From: Evansella halocellulosilytica
GTDB taxonomy: Bacteria; Bacillota; Bacilli; Bacillales; Salisediminibacteriaceae
NCBI RefSeq assembly: GCF_002335745.1
Contig: NZ_NIST01000001.1
Location: 5,164,090 to 5,228,089, forward strand
Reading direction: 5' to 3'
Length of the DNA: 64,000 nt
Shown here: positions 52,112-61,975 of the stretch, piece after piece
Numbering within the stretch: the stretch's first letter is position 1
Layout: every line of letters begins with the position of its first letter
The notes under the pieces: model-generated
The model's database searches: none
What the model was told of the DNA's origin: nothing
The model's input: the letters and a program-made list of their open reading frames with translations, nothing else
Translations under genes and position numbers: made by a program

Positions 52112-52679
52112 TTCATCGTCCTCCTATGTATATGTCGAAAATTAGAGATCATACGTTTTGATAGCCTTTATTTTATCACAAAAATGAGTGATCCAAAATT
52201 TTGTTTCATAAACATTGATGAAATTTGTAGCTTTTCGTCACATCAAAAGTTACTTAGTAATAACTATCCGCCCGCAAAACGAGCGGTTTTAATTTCACCC
52301 TATAAGGACAATTTACCACTATATTCCCTTAAGGGACCTTATTCATTTGGTCCGTGCCAAAAGTATTTTGAGGACATCCCTTTTTATGATCAATTAGAAT
52401 TCGAAATCTCTATAGGTGGACACTTTCACTCCAGAGAACAAGTGCGACATCTACCCGTACTCGACGCATTTAAAACCTCGGATATTCTAGAAGAAACACA
52501 GAATACCTTCCATCTATTCGTACTTTTAAAGAGATCTCAGCATTACGACCCTTAAAGGTTTATTTTCATACAGGCAGAGCCTGTCGCTTACAAAGACTGT
52601 AATAAGGTAGAAAGGTGATATGGAAAAATGTCAATACTTTCGACAAAATTGTGCGGGACCTGGTACTTGAAAATTTATT
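52112..52679. other. hprK upstream region
   Basis: About 570 bases. Holds a doubtful plus-strand frame (52184-52555) and, near 52648-52665, a partial match to the GGGGACC(A/T)GGT palindrome family. No hprK promoter could be fixed. Confidence 0.5.
52184..52555 (+). CDS. Hypothetical protein (doubtful)
   Basis: A 123-codon frame with plausible codon use and nothing on the opposite strand. No ribosome site before the ATG, no recognisable domain, no membrane segment. A FHSREQVRHLPVLDAFKTSD stretch looks like a protein but I cannot place it. May be a decayed gene. Confidence 0.3.
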   Translation: MSDPKFCFINIDEICSFSSHQKLLSNNYPPAKRAVLISPYKDNLPLYSLKGPYSFGPCQKYFEDIPFYDQLEFEISIGGHFHSREQVRHLPVLDAFKTSDILEETQNTFHLFVLLKRSQHYDP

Positions 52680-52714
52680 TTAAAAAGAACTGGCCGATTT
52701 TTGGCCAGTTCTTT
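52680..52714 (-). terminator. Terminator of yvlBCD
   Basis: AAAGAACTGGCC/GGCCAGTTCTTT stem followed by TTTTTA on the minus strand; overlaps the last codon of yvlD. Confidence 0.88.
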
Positions 52715-53069
52715 ATCTTTTCGTTAACGGGTCGACGATAAATGAATGGATGAGTGCACTTAATATCGCGAATATGATCGCTGCAACGATTGCTACTCCA
52801 AATCCATCTATCGTAAAACTTCCTCCCATGAATATAGATGTAAGCATTAACGTGATCGCGTTAATCACGAAAAGGAATAGTCCTAAAGTTAATACCGTAA
52901 TTGGTAGCGTCAAGACGACGAGAATCGGTTTCACAATTAAATTTACTAGTGCAAGAATGAAACTTGCTAATAATGCCGCTGTCATCCCTTCAACATGAAA
53001 CCCATTGAAAAAATGAGAAATAATAAGAAGAACAACGGCATTAACAACAATTTGGATGATCCAACTCAT
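52713..53069 (-). CDS. Phage-holin-family membrane protein YvlD
   Basis: 118 residues, four hydrophobic segments, with the family pattern FNGFHVEGMTAALLASFILALVNLIVKPILVVLTLP. Not a true holin context: it is chromosomal and linked to yvlB and yvlC, a set in the cell-envelope stress regulons of Bacillus. Overlaps yvlC by one base. Confidence 0.88.
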   Translation of the reverse strand: MSWIIQIVVNAVVLLIISHFFNGFHVEGMTAALLASFILALVNLIVKPILVVLTLPITVLTLGLFLFVINAITLMLTSIFMGGSFTIDGFGVAIVAAIIFAILSALIHSFIVDPLTKR

Positions 53070-53269
53070 TAATGATGTACTTCCGATTCATTTGGCATGA
53101 CAAAGATTCCGATGAAATATGCTAGAACAACAGGACCAATTGCTGTGACAATCATTAACACGATAGCTAAGATTCGAACGACAGTTGGATCAATATTAAA
53201 GTATTGACCAAGCCCGCCACACACACCAGCAATTTTTCTGTCGTCAACAGTACGGTATAGTTTCCTCAT
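53069..53269 (-). CDS. PspC-domain protein YvlC
   Basis: 66 residues. KLYRTVDDRKIAGVCGGLGQYFNIDPTVVRILAI is the PspC core, followed by one membrane span. Envelope-stress related by family. AAGGAG site before ATG. Confidence 0.92.
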   Translation of the reverse strand: MRKLYRTVDDRKIAGVCGGLGQYFNIDPTVVRILAIVLMIVTAIGPVVLAYFIGIFVMPNESEVHH

Positions 53270-53355
53270 ATGACCACTCCTTTCACAATCACATCTAATT
53301 TATCCAAATACGTTTTCCTTTATTAATTGCTGTTGCATTTTACAATTTATTCCAT

Positions 53356-54465
53356 TTAGTTTCTAACGGTAATGGACCCTGTTGTCGCTTCTGCTTCCAC
53401 ATATACAGATGCTTCTTGGTTTTTGTTTGATAAAAACGACATTTGTTTACTAGCAAATTCCTTTTTCTCATCAATGACCGATAAGTTTGGCAGGTCACAG
53501 TTAATACTACCTACAGTCGACTTTAGTTCTCCTTCAGTTTTTACATCTTCAGGAACGACGACGGTGACGCTCCCAGTCGTCGTCTTAAAATATGCACGAC
53601 TATTAACTGGTTCAAGCAATTTGTAGTTAATCGTGCCGTTTAATGTTTCCGCATCAATATCGCCTTTTACTGCATTCAAGGCAACGGTTCCGTTTACAGT
53701 TTTTGCATCACAGTGATCTGCGATCAATTTACTTACCGCGATAGTACCATTCACTGTCTCAAGACGGGCATCTTCACTTGCAATTTCTTCAAAGCTTATA
53801 CGGCCATTTACCGTCTTTGCTTCAAAGTTATTTACGGAGACATGTTCCCCACTTAGTTTCCCGTTAAACGCATAAAGCTTTAGACGTTCTAAATGTCTCT
53901 TTGGTACATAAACGATTGTGTTCACTTTCATCGTCTTTTTTCTTGACTCTAATCGGAGCTTTTCATTCGATAAATCAAAAGTCACTTCATCCAAGAAATG
54001 TCTGCGAGCTTCATCTGTATCGCGGACTTTGTAAACTTTCACATTACACTCAACACGAATGTCGTCCTCTTCCCACGGTCGGAACGAAACACTTCCATTT
54101 TCGATAGAAATATCAACATTTCTAACTGTCGCTTCTTTATGTTGGAAAATATGCTGAATTTCAACAGATGATCCAAAATTAAAATCAAGATCAAACTCTT
54201 TAATTTTTTGTACGGCATCTTCTATAAAGTCAGTAAATTTCGTTGCGAAAGATGATACTTTTTGATCTGCTTGCCGGTAACTTTCGCCATTTTCCCAATC
54301 TACTTCACGTGATAACTCGGTACGTTGCGATTTTGTTTGTTCGTTGGCTGCAGTCTCTGATTCATTTTTTTCTTCTTTTAATGCATTTAATAAATCTACA
54401 CCTTCATCTGCTGAAATCTTTCCATCCTCAATCATTTGTAAAATCTTTTTTCTTTCTTCTTGCAT
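53356..54465 (-). CDS. DUF4097 beta-strand repeat protein YvlB
   Basis: 369 residues from ATG 54465 (GGAGGAG site). N-terminal helical motif ERKKILQMIEDGKISADEGVDLLNALKEE (a SHOCT-like segment), a charged linker, and a beta-helical C-terminal half of short repeats such as AETLNGTINY, AKTVNGRISF, LETVNGTIAV and AKTVNGTVAL. First gene of yvlBCD; probably a membrane-associated stress protein. Confidence 0.88.
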   Translation of the reverse strand: MQEERKKILQMIEDGKISADEGVDLLNALKEEKNESETAANEQTKSQRTELSREVDWENGESYRQADQKVSSFATKFTDFIEDAVQKIKEFDLDFNFGSSVEIQHIFQHKEATVRNVDISIENGSVSFRPWEEDDIRVECNVKVYKVRDTDEARRHFLDEVTFDLSNEKLRLESRKKTMKVNTIVYVPKRHLERLKLYAFNGKLSGEHVSVNNFEAKTVNGRISFEEIASEDARLETVNGTIAVSKLIADHCDAKTVNGTVALNAVKGDIDAETLNGTINYKLLEPVNSRAYFKTTTGSVTVVVPEDVKTEGELKSTVGSINCDLPNLSVIDEKKEFASKQMSFLSNKNQEASVYVEAEATTGSITVRN

Positions 54466-54794
54466 CAACTTCTCCTCCTTAAAAGATCAACTCAGTTATT
54501 TTTCAAATGTATGACTACTAACTGCTATTTTTTCATTACTATATTTAACGTACTATCATTATAAAGGTTTCAAAAGAGAATCGAAAACCGTCTTAAATTC
54601 GATTTTTGACTACGTCTTGAGTCTTAGTTCAAATAGATACTTCGACGATTCCAGCTCCTGCTAAACTTCATGATATGTAGAAAATTAGGGCTTTATTCCT
54701 TAACCACGTACAGTTTATAAATAAGAACAAGCCAAATTTTGCGCCTGACTCTCGCTATACAAAAAGCTGCTAATTCTTTTTCAACCGCAAAAGA
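54466..54794. other. Upstream of yvlB to the IS1182 end
   Basis: No gene, and no promoter clear enough to call. Confidence 0.45.
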
Positions 54795-54812
54795 GGCTGG
54801 GACAAAACAGTC

Positions 54813-56401
54813 TCAAATTAAGTAAAAAACGGTGTCAATTATCGCTTTTCGATAGTTGGCACCGTTTTGTTGACCTAAAATAGGTTGATGAGACTGTCGG
54901 GCGGTGTACTTTCTCAAGTTCACCGCCATAAGTGCAAATCCTAATTCATTTTTTACCTTCTTTTTGCCTCTCACCGACGTTCGGGTGAAATGCAAATTAG
55001 CCTTCAGAAACCCGAAGACTGGCTCGACATCGATTTTACGTTTCCCGTAAATCTCGCCTGTTTTCTGTTCCGAAAGCACTTCACGAATATAAGCTTTTTG
55101 GTTCTCCCATTTTTCATTGTAATAAACCTTTCGGTTATTTCCCTCTTTGGCCTTTGTACATTGTGCCCGCAAGGGACACTCGGAACAGTCTTCACATTCA
55201 TAAACCTTAAACGTGCGTTGAAACCCTGCTTTATCTGTCTTATTCGAAGTATACCGGAAATTTACTCTCTTACCATTTGGACAGATAAATGTTTCACCCT
55301 CCTGATCAAAATGCCAATTGGCTACGTTAAAAGCATTGTTTCTATACGCTTTTTTCTTCTCTTTTCGATACATGCTGTAGGTGATGAGGCATCCGCAACG
55401 ATAAATGATGGCAACGAAAAGAAACCTTTTTCAATTGTATTCAAAAAAGGGATAAACGTCAGAGTATCAGTTGGATTTGGAAATATGTCATAAGCGAGCG
55501 TATATTGTCCTTCGGTTGCAATTTGAAGATTATATCCGGCTTTCAGTTGACCATTCTTCATGTAGTCATCTTTCATCCGCATAAACGTGGCATCATGGTC
55601 TGTCTTGGAATAGCTGTTTCGATCTCCCAGGGTCGCAAGATCCTGCTTGTATTTTTGTTTACGCGCGGCAAAATCCTTGAACTTTTTACGGTACTGTTTA
55701 GGTGCTTTCCGTTCTGAGCGAAGTTGTTTTCGTTTCTGTGTGTCTTGAGTCGTTTCAATCCGGTTATCGTAACCTTCAATGGTTTCATCCAACTTCTGAA
55801 CGACCTCTTCGAGCTCCTTGTTAGACAGTTCTTTTTGGCTATCCCGTTCTATTGCAGGAATGATCTCATGTTCTAGAAGTTCCTCATAGAGTTGATTGGA
55901 TTTCTCAACTAAACGGGTGCTGTACCTTTCAACGGATTTACGCCAGACAAACGTAAACTTATTTGCATTTGCCTCAATCTTTGTGCCATCGATGAAGATC
56001 GATTCATCTTCAATCACCTTTTCTTTAACCAGCTGACAACGGAATTGAACGAAACACTGACGTAGTAATTCTTGGACTTCATGGTGTACCCTAAAACGGT
56101 TGATCGTACGGTAGCTTGGTTCATACCCTTGCGCCAGCCACATCATCCGAACACTGTCTTTCAAAAGCTCCTCAATTTTTCTCCCAGAGAAGACAGATTG
56201 TGTATAGGCGCAAAGGATGATCTTCATCATCATTCTGGGATGATAGGCCGGACAGCCCGTTGTACGTAAAAATCCACTGAATGCCTCATCGGGGATGGCT
56301 TCTACCATATCATTCACGGCAAAAGCGATATCATTTTCCTGAAGTTTATAGGCTAAATCCATCGGCAAAATGATTTGATTCATGTTATAATCTTTATACA
56401 T
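54813..56401 (-). pseudogene. IS1182-family transposase, frameshifted with internal deletion
   Basis: The N-terminal part (56401-55322) has the DUF772-type start (CPAYHPRMMMKIILCAYTQSVFSGRKIEELLKDS, RTINRFRVHH, IFIDGTKIEANANKFTFVWRKS). The C-terminal part (from about 55385 to 54813) is in another frame: LITYSMYRKEKKKAYRNN, FKVYECEDCSECPLRAQC, KIDVEPVFGFLKANLHFTR. At the joint near 55385 the expected GYGSE-type block and about 20 residues are missing between VADA and LITYSM. So a deletion of roughly 60 bases, not a multiple of three, broke it; not a programmed frameshift. Confidence 0.85.
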
Positions 56402-56460
56402 AAGGATACCTCCGATTCTGTTTTTGTGTGGATACTTTAACTTTATCAGAAGGTATCCTT
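56402..56460 (-). promoter_or_regulatory. Hairpin covering the transposase ribosome site
   Basis: AAGGATACCT (56460-56451 on the minus strand) pairs with AGGTATCCTT (56411-56402), which contains the ribosome site GGAGGTATCC just before ATG. Readthrough transcripts would be poorly translated, a common self-limiting device of insertion sequences. Confidence 0.65.
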
Positions 56461-56496
56461 TTTGTGTATACGTATAAACTAGACGGACTTATCCAA

Positions 56497-56620
56497 GTTG
56501 ATTGTCAAAATCACGAGACGCCTGCGGGAAAAGCAAGAGCTGAAGATCCATCGGGGCGATTTTACCCCGATTAGCTGAAGCCTTGCCCGCGGCAAGCGAG
56601 TGTTTTTTGAAACAATCAAC
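56497..56620. repeat. Dispersed repeat with GTTGATTGT ends (copy D), nested in the IS
   Basis: 124 bases with perfect 9-bp inverted ends GTTGATTGT/ACAATCAAC and the internal CGCCTGCGGGAAAAGCAAGA and GCCCGCGGCAAGCGAG stretches of the family. Confidence 0.7.
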
Positions 56621-56656
56621 CCAAAATATAATATGAATAACTGAAAAAGAAGAAAT

Positions 56657-56679
56657 GGCACTCACCGACGGTGAGTGCC
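56657..56679. repeat. 23-bp perfect palindrome near the IS end
   Basis: GGCACTCACCG-A-CGGTGAGTGCC. Read towards the left, a pyrimidine-rich TTTCTTCTTTTT follows, so it could also end transcription of uvrA. Confidence 0.7.
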
Positions 56680-56721
56680 ACTCTTATTAACTGGGTTTTG
56701 TCCCAGCCCCTTCTACTATAC

Positions 56722-59598
56722 TCACGTTGAATGTACTTTTTCTTTTTCCTTTAAACGTTTGTCCATTCTCATTCTTTCACGCTCTAATATTGGCTTCAAA
56801 TATTGACCTGTATAAGATCCTTCTACCTCAGCAACATGTTCTGGAGTTCCTTGAGCAACAAGTTTTCCTCCCTTATCTCCGCCTTCAGGGCCGAGATCGA
56901 TTATATGATCAGCTGTTTTAATGACATCTAGATTATGCTCAATAACAAGCACCGTGTCACCATTTTCAACTAGTCGCTGAAGAACATCCAACAAACGTTC
57001 AATATCCGCTACGTGAAGACCGGTTGTCGGTTCATCTAGAATAAATAGTGTACGTCCATTTGAACGACGGTGCAGCTGCGATGCTAACTTAACACGCTGT
57101 GCTTCACCACCTGATAATGTCGTTGCAGGCTGTCCGAGGGTCATATAGCCTAAACCGACATCAAACAGTGTTTGAACTTTCCGTTTGATACGAGGAATAT
57201 TTTCAAAAAAGCCTAATGCTTCCTCGATCGTCATATTTAACACATCTGCAATCGTTTTTCCTTTATACTTTACTTCTAACGTTTCTCGATTGTATCGTTT
57301 CCCATCACATTCTTCACAGGGAACGTAAACATCTGGCAGGAAGTGCATCTCTATTTTAATAATTCCATCCCCACGGCAAGCTTCACAGCGCCCGCCTTTT
57401 ACGTTAAAACTAAAGCGGCCTTTCTTATACCCTCTTACTTTTGCTTCATTTGTCATTGCAAATACATCGCGAATGTCATCAAATACGCTCGTATATGTCG
57501 CAGGGTTTGATCGTGGTGTCCGTCCGATCGGAGATTGATCAATATCAACGACTTTTTCTAAATGTTCAATCCCGTCAATCGACTTATGTTTCCCTGGTTT
57601 ATCTTTGGCTGTCGTCAGATTTTGAGCTAACGACTTGTATAAAATGTCGTTAATTAACGTACTTTTACCTGAACCAGAAACACCGGTAACAGCAACAAAC
57701 ATACCGAGCGGAATTTGAACATTCGTTTTTTTCAAGTTATTCTCTTCTGCTCCTTTAATAGCAAGCTTCCGCCCATCTTGCTTTCTTCTTTCTACAGGTA
57801 GCGGAATGAATTTTTTCCCGGCTAAATATTGTCCAGTTAATGATTGGTCATCTTCCATAATTTCTTTCGGTGACCCTGCAGCGGTAATCTCTCCGCCATG
57901 AGCCCCAGCTCCTGGACCAATGTCAATTAAATAATCTGCTGCGAGCATCGTATCTTCATCGTGTTCAACAACAATTAACGTATTACCAAGATCCCGCATT
58001 TTCTCAAGTGTTCGAATTAACCTTGTATTGTCACGCTGGTGAAGCCCAATAGACGGTTCATCGAGTATATAAAGGACCCCCATTAATGACGATCCAATTT
58101 GAGTTGCAAGGCGAATCCGTTGAGCTTCACCACCTGATAGAGTCCCGGCAGACCGTGAAAGCGTCAAATACTCCAAGCCGACATTCATTAAAAAGCCGAG
58201 TCTTTCCTCAATTTCCCGGAGAATCATATGAGCTATCGTCATTTCCTTTTTCGTTAGCTGCAAGTTCTCGACCCATGTTTTTGCATTTTTTACAGAGAGC
58301 TCTGTCACTTGTCCGATATGCTGATCCCCTATTTTTACAGCTAATGCTTCTTTACGAAGTCTGTGCCCTTTACATGTCGGACATGGTTTTTGTGCCATAT
58401 ATCCTTCCATTTGCTCTCGAATATAGTCTGAGCTCGTTTCATGATATCTCCTTGATATGTTGTGAACGACACCTTCAAAGTAAATTTCCTTTTCTCTCAC
58501 GCGGCCAAATTCATTTTCATATCGAAAATAAATTTGTTCGTTTCCGCTCCCATATAAGATTTTATCGAGCTGATGCTTTGGAAGCTGTTCCAATGGAACC
58601 TCCATATCAATCTCATAATGGTCACAAATACTTTTTAAAAGTTGAGGGTAGTATTGAGAGCTCGTCGGAACCCATGGGACAATTGCCCCATCATTTAAAG
58701 ACTTACTCCAATCAGGAATAACAAGATCTAGGTCCACCTCAAGTTTACTTCCTAAACCATCACAAGAACTGCAAGCTCCGAACGGACTATTGAAGGAAAA
58801 CATGCGTGGTTCAAGCTCACCAATTGAGAAACCACAATGCGGGCACGAATGTTTTTGGCTGAATAAAAGTTCTTCGTCTCCTATTACATCAACCATTGCA
58901 CTTCCATCAGCAAGGTTTAACGCTGTTTCTAATGAATCCGCTAATCGTGCCTCTATTCCTTCTTTTATCACAATCCTGTCGATCACAACTTCAATGTTAT
59001 GTTTTTTATTTTTATCCAGCTCAATCTCTTCTGCAGCTTCACGCATTTCCCCATTGACTCGAACTCTGACGAAACCTTGTTTTTTTACATCTTCAAATAT
59101 TTTGGCGTGCGTCCCTTTACGGCCAGATACAACAGGAGCAAGAATTTGCATTTTTGTCCGCTCTGGATATTCCAACATCCGATCAACCATTTGTTGAACA
59201 GTCTGTGAAGTGATCTCCACTCCATGTTTAGGACAAATCGGCCGCCCTACTCTTGCAAACAGAAGTCGTAAATAATCATAGATTTCAGTTACGGTACCTA
59301 CAGTCGAGCGTGGATTTCTGCTCGTCGTTTTTTGATCAATTGAAATTGCAGGTGATAACCCTTCAATCGCATCAACATCCGGCTTGTCCATTTGACCTAA
59401 AAATTGCCTTGCATATGCTGATAAAGATTCTACGTATCTCCGCTGTCCTTCTGCATATATCGTATCGAATGCAAGAGACGACTTCCCTGAACCAGATAAC
59501 CCTGTCAAAACAACAAGGTTATTTCTTGGTATCGTTACATCTATATTCTTTAAGTTATGGGATCTGGCCCCTTTTACGACAATATTTTGTTGAGTCAT
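56722..59598 (-). CDS. uvrA: Excinuclease ABC subunit A
   Basis: 958 residues. Two ABC ATPase halves: Walker [15 protein letters not shown] and [14 protein letters not shown], signatures [12 protein letters not shown] and [12 protein letters not shown], Zn modules [24 protein letters not shown] and [14 protein letters not shown]. Damage recognition in nucleotide excision repair with UvrB. Follows uvrB by 7 bases, GGAGG site. Confidence 0.98.
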   Translation of the reverse strand: MTQQNIVVKGARSHNLKNIDVTIPRNNLVVLTGLSGSGKSSLAFDTIYAEGQRRYVESLSAYARQFLGQMDKPDVDAIEGLSPAISIDQKTTSRNPRSTVGTVTEIYDYLRLLFARVGRPICPKHGVEITSQTVQQMVDRMLEYPERTKMQILAPVVSGRKGTHAKIFEDVKKQGFVRVRVNGEMREAAEEIELDKNKKHNIEVVIDRIVIKEGIEARLADSLETALNLADGSAMVDVIGDEELLFSQKHSCPHCGFSIGELEPRMFSFNSPFGACSSCDGLGSKLEVDLDLVIPDWSKSLNDGAIVPWVPTSSQYYPQLLKSICDHYEIDMEVPLEQLPKHQLDKILYGSGNEQIYFRYENEFGRVREKEIYFEGVVHNISRRYHETSSDYIREQMEGYMAQKPCPTCKGHRLRKEALAVKIGDQHIGQVTELSVKNAKTWVENLQLTKKEMTIAHMILREIEERLGFLMNVGLEYLTLSRSAGTLSGGEAQRIRLATQIGSSLMGVLYILDEPSIGLHQRDNTRLIRTLEKMRDLGNTLIVVEHDEDTMLAADYLIDIGPGAGAHGGEITAAGSPKEIMEDDQSLTGQYLAGKKFIPLPVERRKQDGRKLAIKGAEENNLKKTNVQIPLGMFVAVTGVSGSGKSTLINDILYKSLAQNLTTAKDKPGKHKSIDGIEHLEKVVDIDQSPIGRTPRSNPATYTSVFDDIRDVFAMTNEAKVRGYKKGRFSFNVKGGRCEACRGDGIIKIEMHFLPDVYVPCEECDGKRYNRETLEVKYKGKTIADVLNMTIEEALGFFENIPRIKRKVQTLFDVGLGYMTLGQPATTLSGGEAQRVKLASQLHRRSNGRTLFILDEPTTGLHVADIERLLDVLQRLVENGDTVLVIEHNLDVIKTADHIIDLGPEGGDKGGKLVAQGTPEHVAEVEGSYTGQYLKPILERERMRMDKRLKEKEKVHST

Positions 59599-59605
59599 CT
59601 CACTC

Positions 59606-61603
59606 TCATCCTCCTGCCTTTAATTCGATAATGACATCGCGAAGTTCAGCCGCTCTTTCGAAATCTAAATTCTTTGCTGCGTCCTTCATTTCTGCTTCCA
59701 TACGTTCGATTACCTTTTCACGATCTTTCTTACTCATTTTCTCGTGTTTCGCGATTTCTTTCACATCATATGTTTCTTCTTCTTCAGCTGCATATGTTGC
59801 TTGAATTAATTCCGGAACTGCTTTCTGTATCGTTTGTGGTGTGATACCATGTTTTTCATTAAATTCTTTTTGAATACTACGGCGCCTTTTCGTCTCATCA
59901 ATCGCAATTTCCATAGATTTTGTCATTTTATCTGCGTACATAATGACGTGGCCATTCGCATTACGTGCAGCTCGCCCCATCGTCTGAATAAGTGAACGCT
60001 CAGCTCTTAAGAAGCCTTCTTTATCAGCATCTAATATCGCTACAAGTGATACTTCTGGAATATCAAGTCCTTCTCTGAGAAGGTTAATCCCGACAAGAAC
60101 ATCAAATTCTCCGAGACGCAGTTCCCGAATGATTTGAATCCGCTCTAATGTTTTTATATCTGAATGTAAATATTTCACCCGAATTCCAATTTCCTTAAAG
60201 TAATCAGTTAAATCCTCAGACATTTTTTTCGTTAGTGTTGTCACAAGAACACGTTCATTCCGCTCTTTTCGAATGTGAATCTCTTCAAGCAAGTCATCAA
60301 TTTGTCCTTCAATTGGCCGGACGTCAATGGATGGATCAAGCAGACCAGTCGGGCGAATGATTTGTTCAACCACTTCTGGGCAATGTTCAAGTTCATATGG
60401 TCCAGGTGTTGCAGAGACAAAAATCGTTTGCGAGATATGTTTCTCGAATTCATCAAATTTGAGAGGGCGGTTATCTTTTGCTGATGGTAATCGGAATCCG
60501 TGATCTACTAGTACGCCTTTCCTTGCCTGGTCCCCATTGTACATTCCACGTACTTGCGGCAAAGTAACATGTGATTCATCGACAACGATTAAAAAGTCAT
60601 CTGGAAAGAAGTCTAAAAGGGTATAAGGTGTTGCACCAGCTTCACGAAATGTTAGATGCCTTGAATAATTTTCAATCCCTGAGCAATACCCCATCTCTTG
60701 CATCATTTCAATATCATATCTAGTACGCTGCTCTAGTCGTTGAGCTTCCAATAACTTTCCTTTTTCATTTAAGTCAGCTAATCGTTCATCCAACTCCTTT
60801 TCGATATTAACGATTGCCCGCTTTAATTTTTCCTCGCGGGTGACGAAGTGTGAAGCAGGAAATATCGCTACATGGTTGCGTTCACCGAGTACTTCCCCTG
60901 TTAAAGCATCTACTTCAGTAATTCTGTCAATCTCATCGCCGAAAAATTCAACACGCATGCAATGTTCATCTCTTGAAGCAGGGAAAATCTCGACAACATC
61001 TCCTCTTACGCGAAACGTTCCACGTGTAAAGTTGATATCATTTCGTTCATACTGCACATCAACTAAATTTCGTAACAAAGTATTTCGTTCAATTTCCATT
61101 CCTGTCCGTAATGAAACGACTAAATCTCTATATTCAGTCGGAGAACCTAAACCATAAATACACGAAACACTGGCAACAATAATGACATCATTTCTTTCAA
61201 AAAGTGAACTGGTGGCCGAGTGACGTAGCTTATCAATCTCATCATTGATGCTCGCATCTTTTTCGATGTATGTATCAGAATGCGGAATATAAGCTTCCGG
61301 CTGATAATAATCATAGTAACTTACGAAATATTCAACAGCATTGTTCGGGAAAAAATCTTTGAACTCGCTGTATAGCTGACCAGCTAACGTTTTGTTATGT
61401 GCTATAACAAGTGTCGGTTTATTTACTTCTTTTATGACATTCGAAATGGTAAACGTTTTCCCAGTTCCTGTCGCCCCTAGTAATGTTTGATATCGTTTTC
61501 CTTCATTTACACCTTTGACAAGTTCCTTAATCGCTTTTGGCTGATCCCCTTGTGGTGAATATTTCGAATGTAAATCAAACGTATTACTCATTGGTTGTTC
61601 CAC
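59606..61603 (-). CDS. uvrB: Excinuclease ABC subunit B
   Basis: 665 residues from GTG, ten bases after AGGAGG. Helicase motifs: Walker [44 protein letters not shown] and QTMGRAARN; beta-hairpin region [22 protein letters not shown]-terminal UvrC-binding coiled coil [22 protein letters not shown]. Verifies damage and loads UvrC. Confidence 0.98.
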   Translation of the reverse strand: MEQPMSNTFDLHSKYSPQGDQPKAIKELVKGVNEGKRYQTLLGATGTGKTFTISNVIKEVNKPTLVIAHNKTLAGQLYSEFKDFFPNNAVEYFVSYYDYYQPEAYIPHSDTYIEKDASINDEIDKLRHSATSSLFERNDVIIVASVSCIYGLGSPTEYRDLVVSLRTGMEIERNTLLRNLVDVQYERNDINFTRGTFRVRGDVVEIFPASRDEHCMRVEFFGDEIDRITEVDALTGEVLGERNHVAIFPASHFVTREEKLKRAIVNIEKELDERLADLNEKGKLLEAQRLEQRTRYDIEMMQEMGYCSGIENYSRHLTFREAGATPYTLLDFFPDDFLIVVDESHVTLPQVRGMYNGDQARKGVLVDHGFRLPSAKDNRPLKFDEFEKHISQTIFVSATPGPYELEHCPEVVEQIIRPTGLLDPSIDVRPIEGQIDDLLEEIHIRKERNERVLVTTLTKKMSEDLTDYFKEIGIRVKYLHSDIKTLERIQIIRELRLGEFDVLVGINLLREGLDIPEVSLVAILDADKEGFLRAERSLIQTMGRAARNANGHVIMYADKMTKSMEIAIDETKRRRSIQKEFNEKHGITPQTIQKAVPELIQATYAAEEEETYDVKEIAKHEKMSKKDREKVIERMEAEMKDAAKNLDFERAAELRDVIIELKAGG

Positions 61604-61702
61604 CGTAACCTTACCTCCTCTTTCATATTAAACATGTATATTGTCAAAATGAATACGTCTATATTTATCTTTAAAACACTAACTGATTGATCTATTTTTA
61701 TA

Positions 61703-61790
61703 AAGTACGATTAGTTTGTGATTCAAGTAAATTGTCTTATAAGATATCTAGCATAACGAATATTAATATTCGAAACAAATCATCGTACTT
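61703..61790 (-). promoter_or_regulatory. Structured uvrB leader
   Basis: AAGTACGATGATTTG (61790-61776) pairs with CAAACTAATCGTACTT (61718-61703) around a loop that contains the 16-bp palindrome CGAATATTAATATTCG (61757-61772). Part of a 225-base leader. Confidence 0.45.
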
Positions 61791-61832
61791 CTCTATATTT
61801 CCTTTACTCCCCATTCTTAACCTATGTTTATC

Positions 61833-61871
61833 ATTATAACACAAAATAAGAAAAACACGAACGTATATTCG
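61833..61871 (-). promoter_or_regulatory. uvrBA promoter with LexA (SOS) box
   Basis: CGAACGTATATTCG at 61858-61871 matches the Gram-positive LexA box CGAAC-N4-GTTCG with one mismatch. It overlaps the expected -35; -10 TATAAT at 61838-61833. DNA-damage induction is expected. Confidence 0.75.
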
Positions 61872-61975
61872 ATCATAGTTAAGGATCAGATCCCACACAA
61901 TGATGTGTAAAATAATGTAATTTTCTATTATAGATTATACTCGTAATGTAAGTTCGTTTCACATAGTAACAAAAC

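Larger units (their letters stand above)
54795..56708 (-). mobile_element. IS1182-family insertion sequence, defective
   Basis: Bounded by 14-bp perfect inverted repeats GGCTGGGACAAAAC (54795-54808) and GTTTTGTCCCAGCC (56695-56708). It carries the broken transposase gene, a hairpin over the transposase ribosome site and a nested dispersed repeat. The right end lies 14 bases from the uvrA stop codon. No clear target duplication. Confidence 0.75.

Noticed and set aside
52713-53069. Holin as sign of a prophage
   Set aside because: The protein is the chromosomal YvlD type beside yvlB and yvlC; no other phage genes are present.
54813-56401. Programmed -1 frameshift in the IS1182 transposase
   Set aside because: Family residues are missing at the joint and no slippery heptamer with a downstream structure was seen there; a deletion explains it better.
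58086-58721. Long plus-strand frame of 211 codons inside uvrA
   Set aside because: It is antisense to well-conserved uvrA codons and has no independent support.
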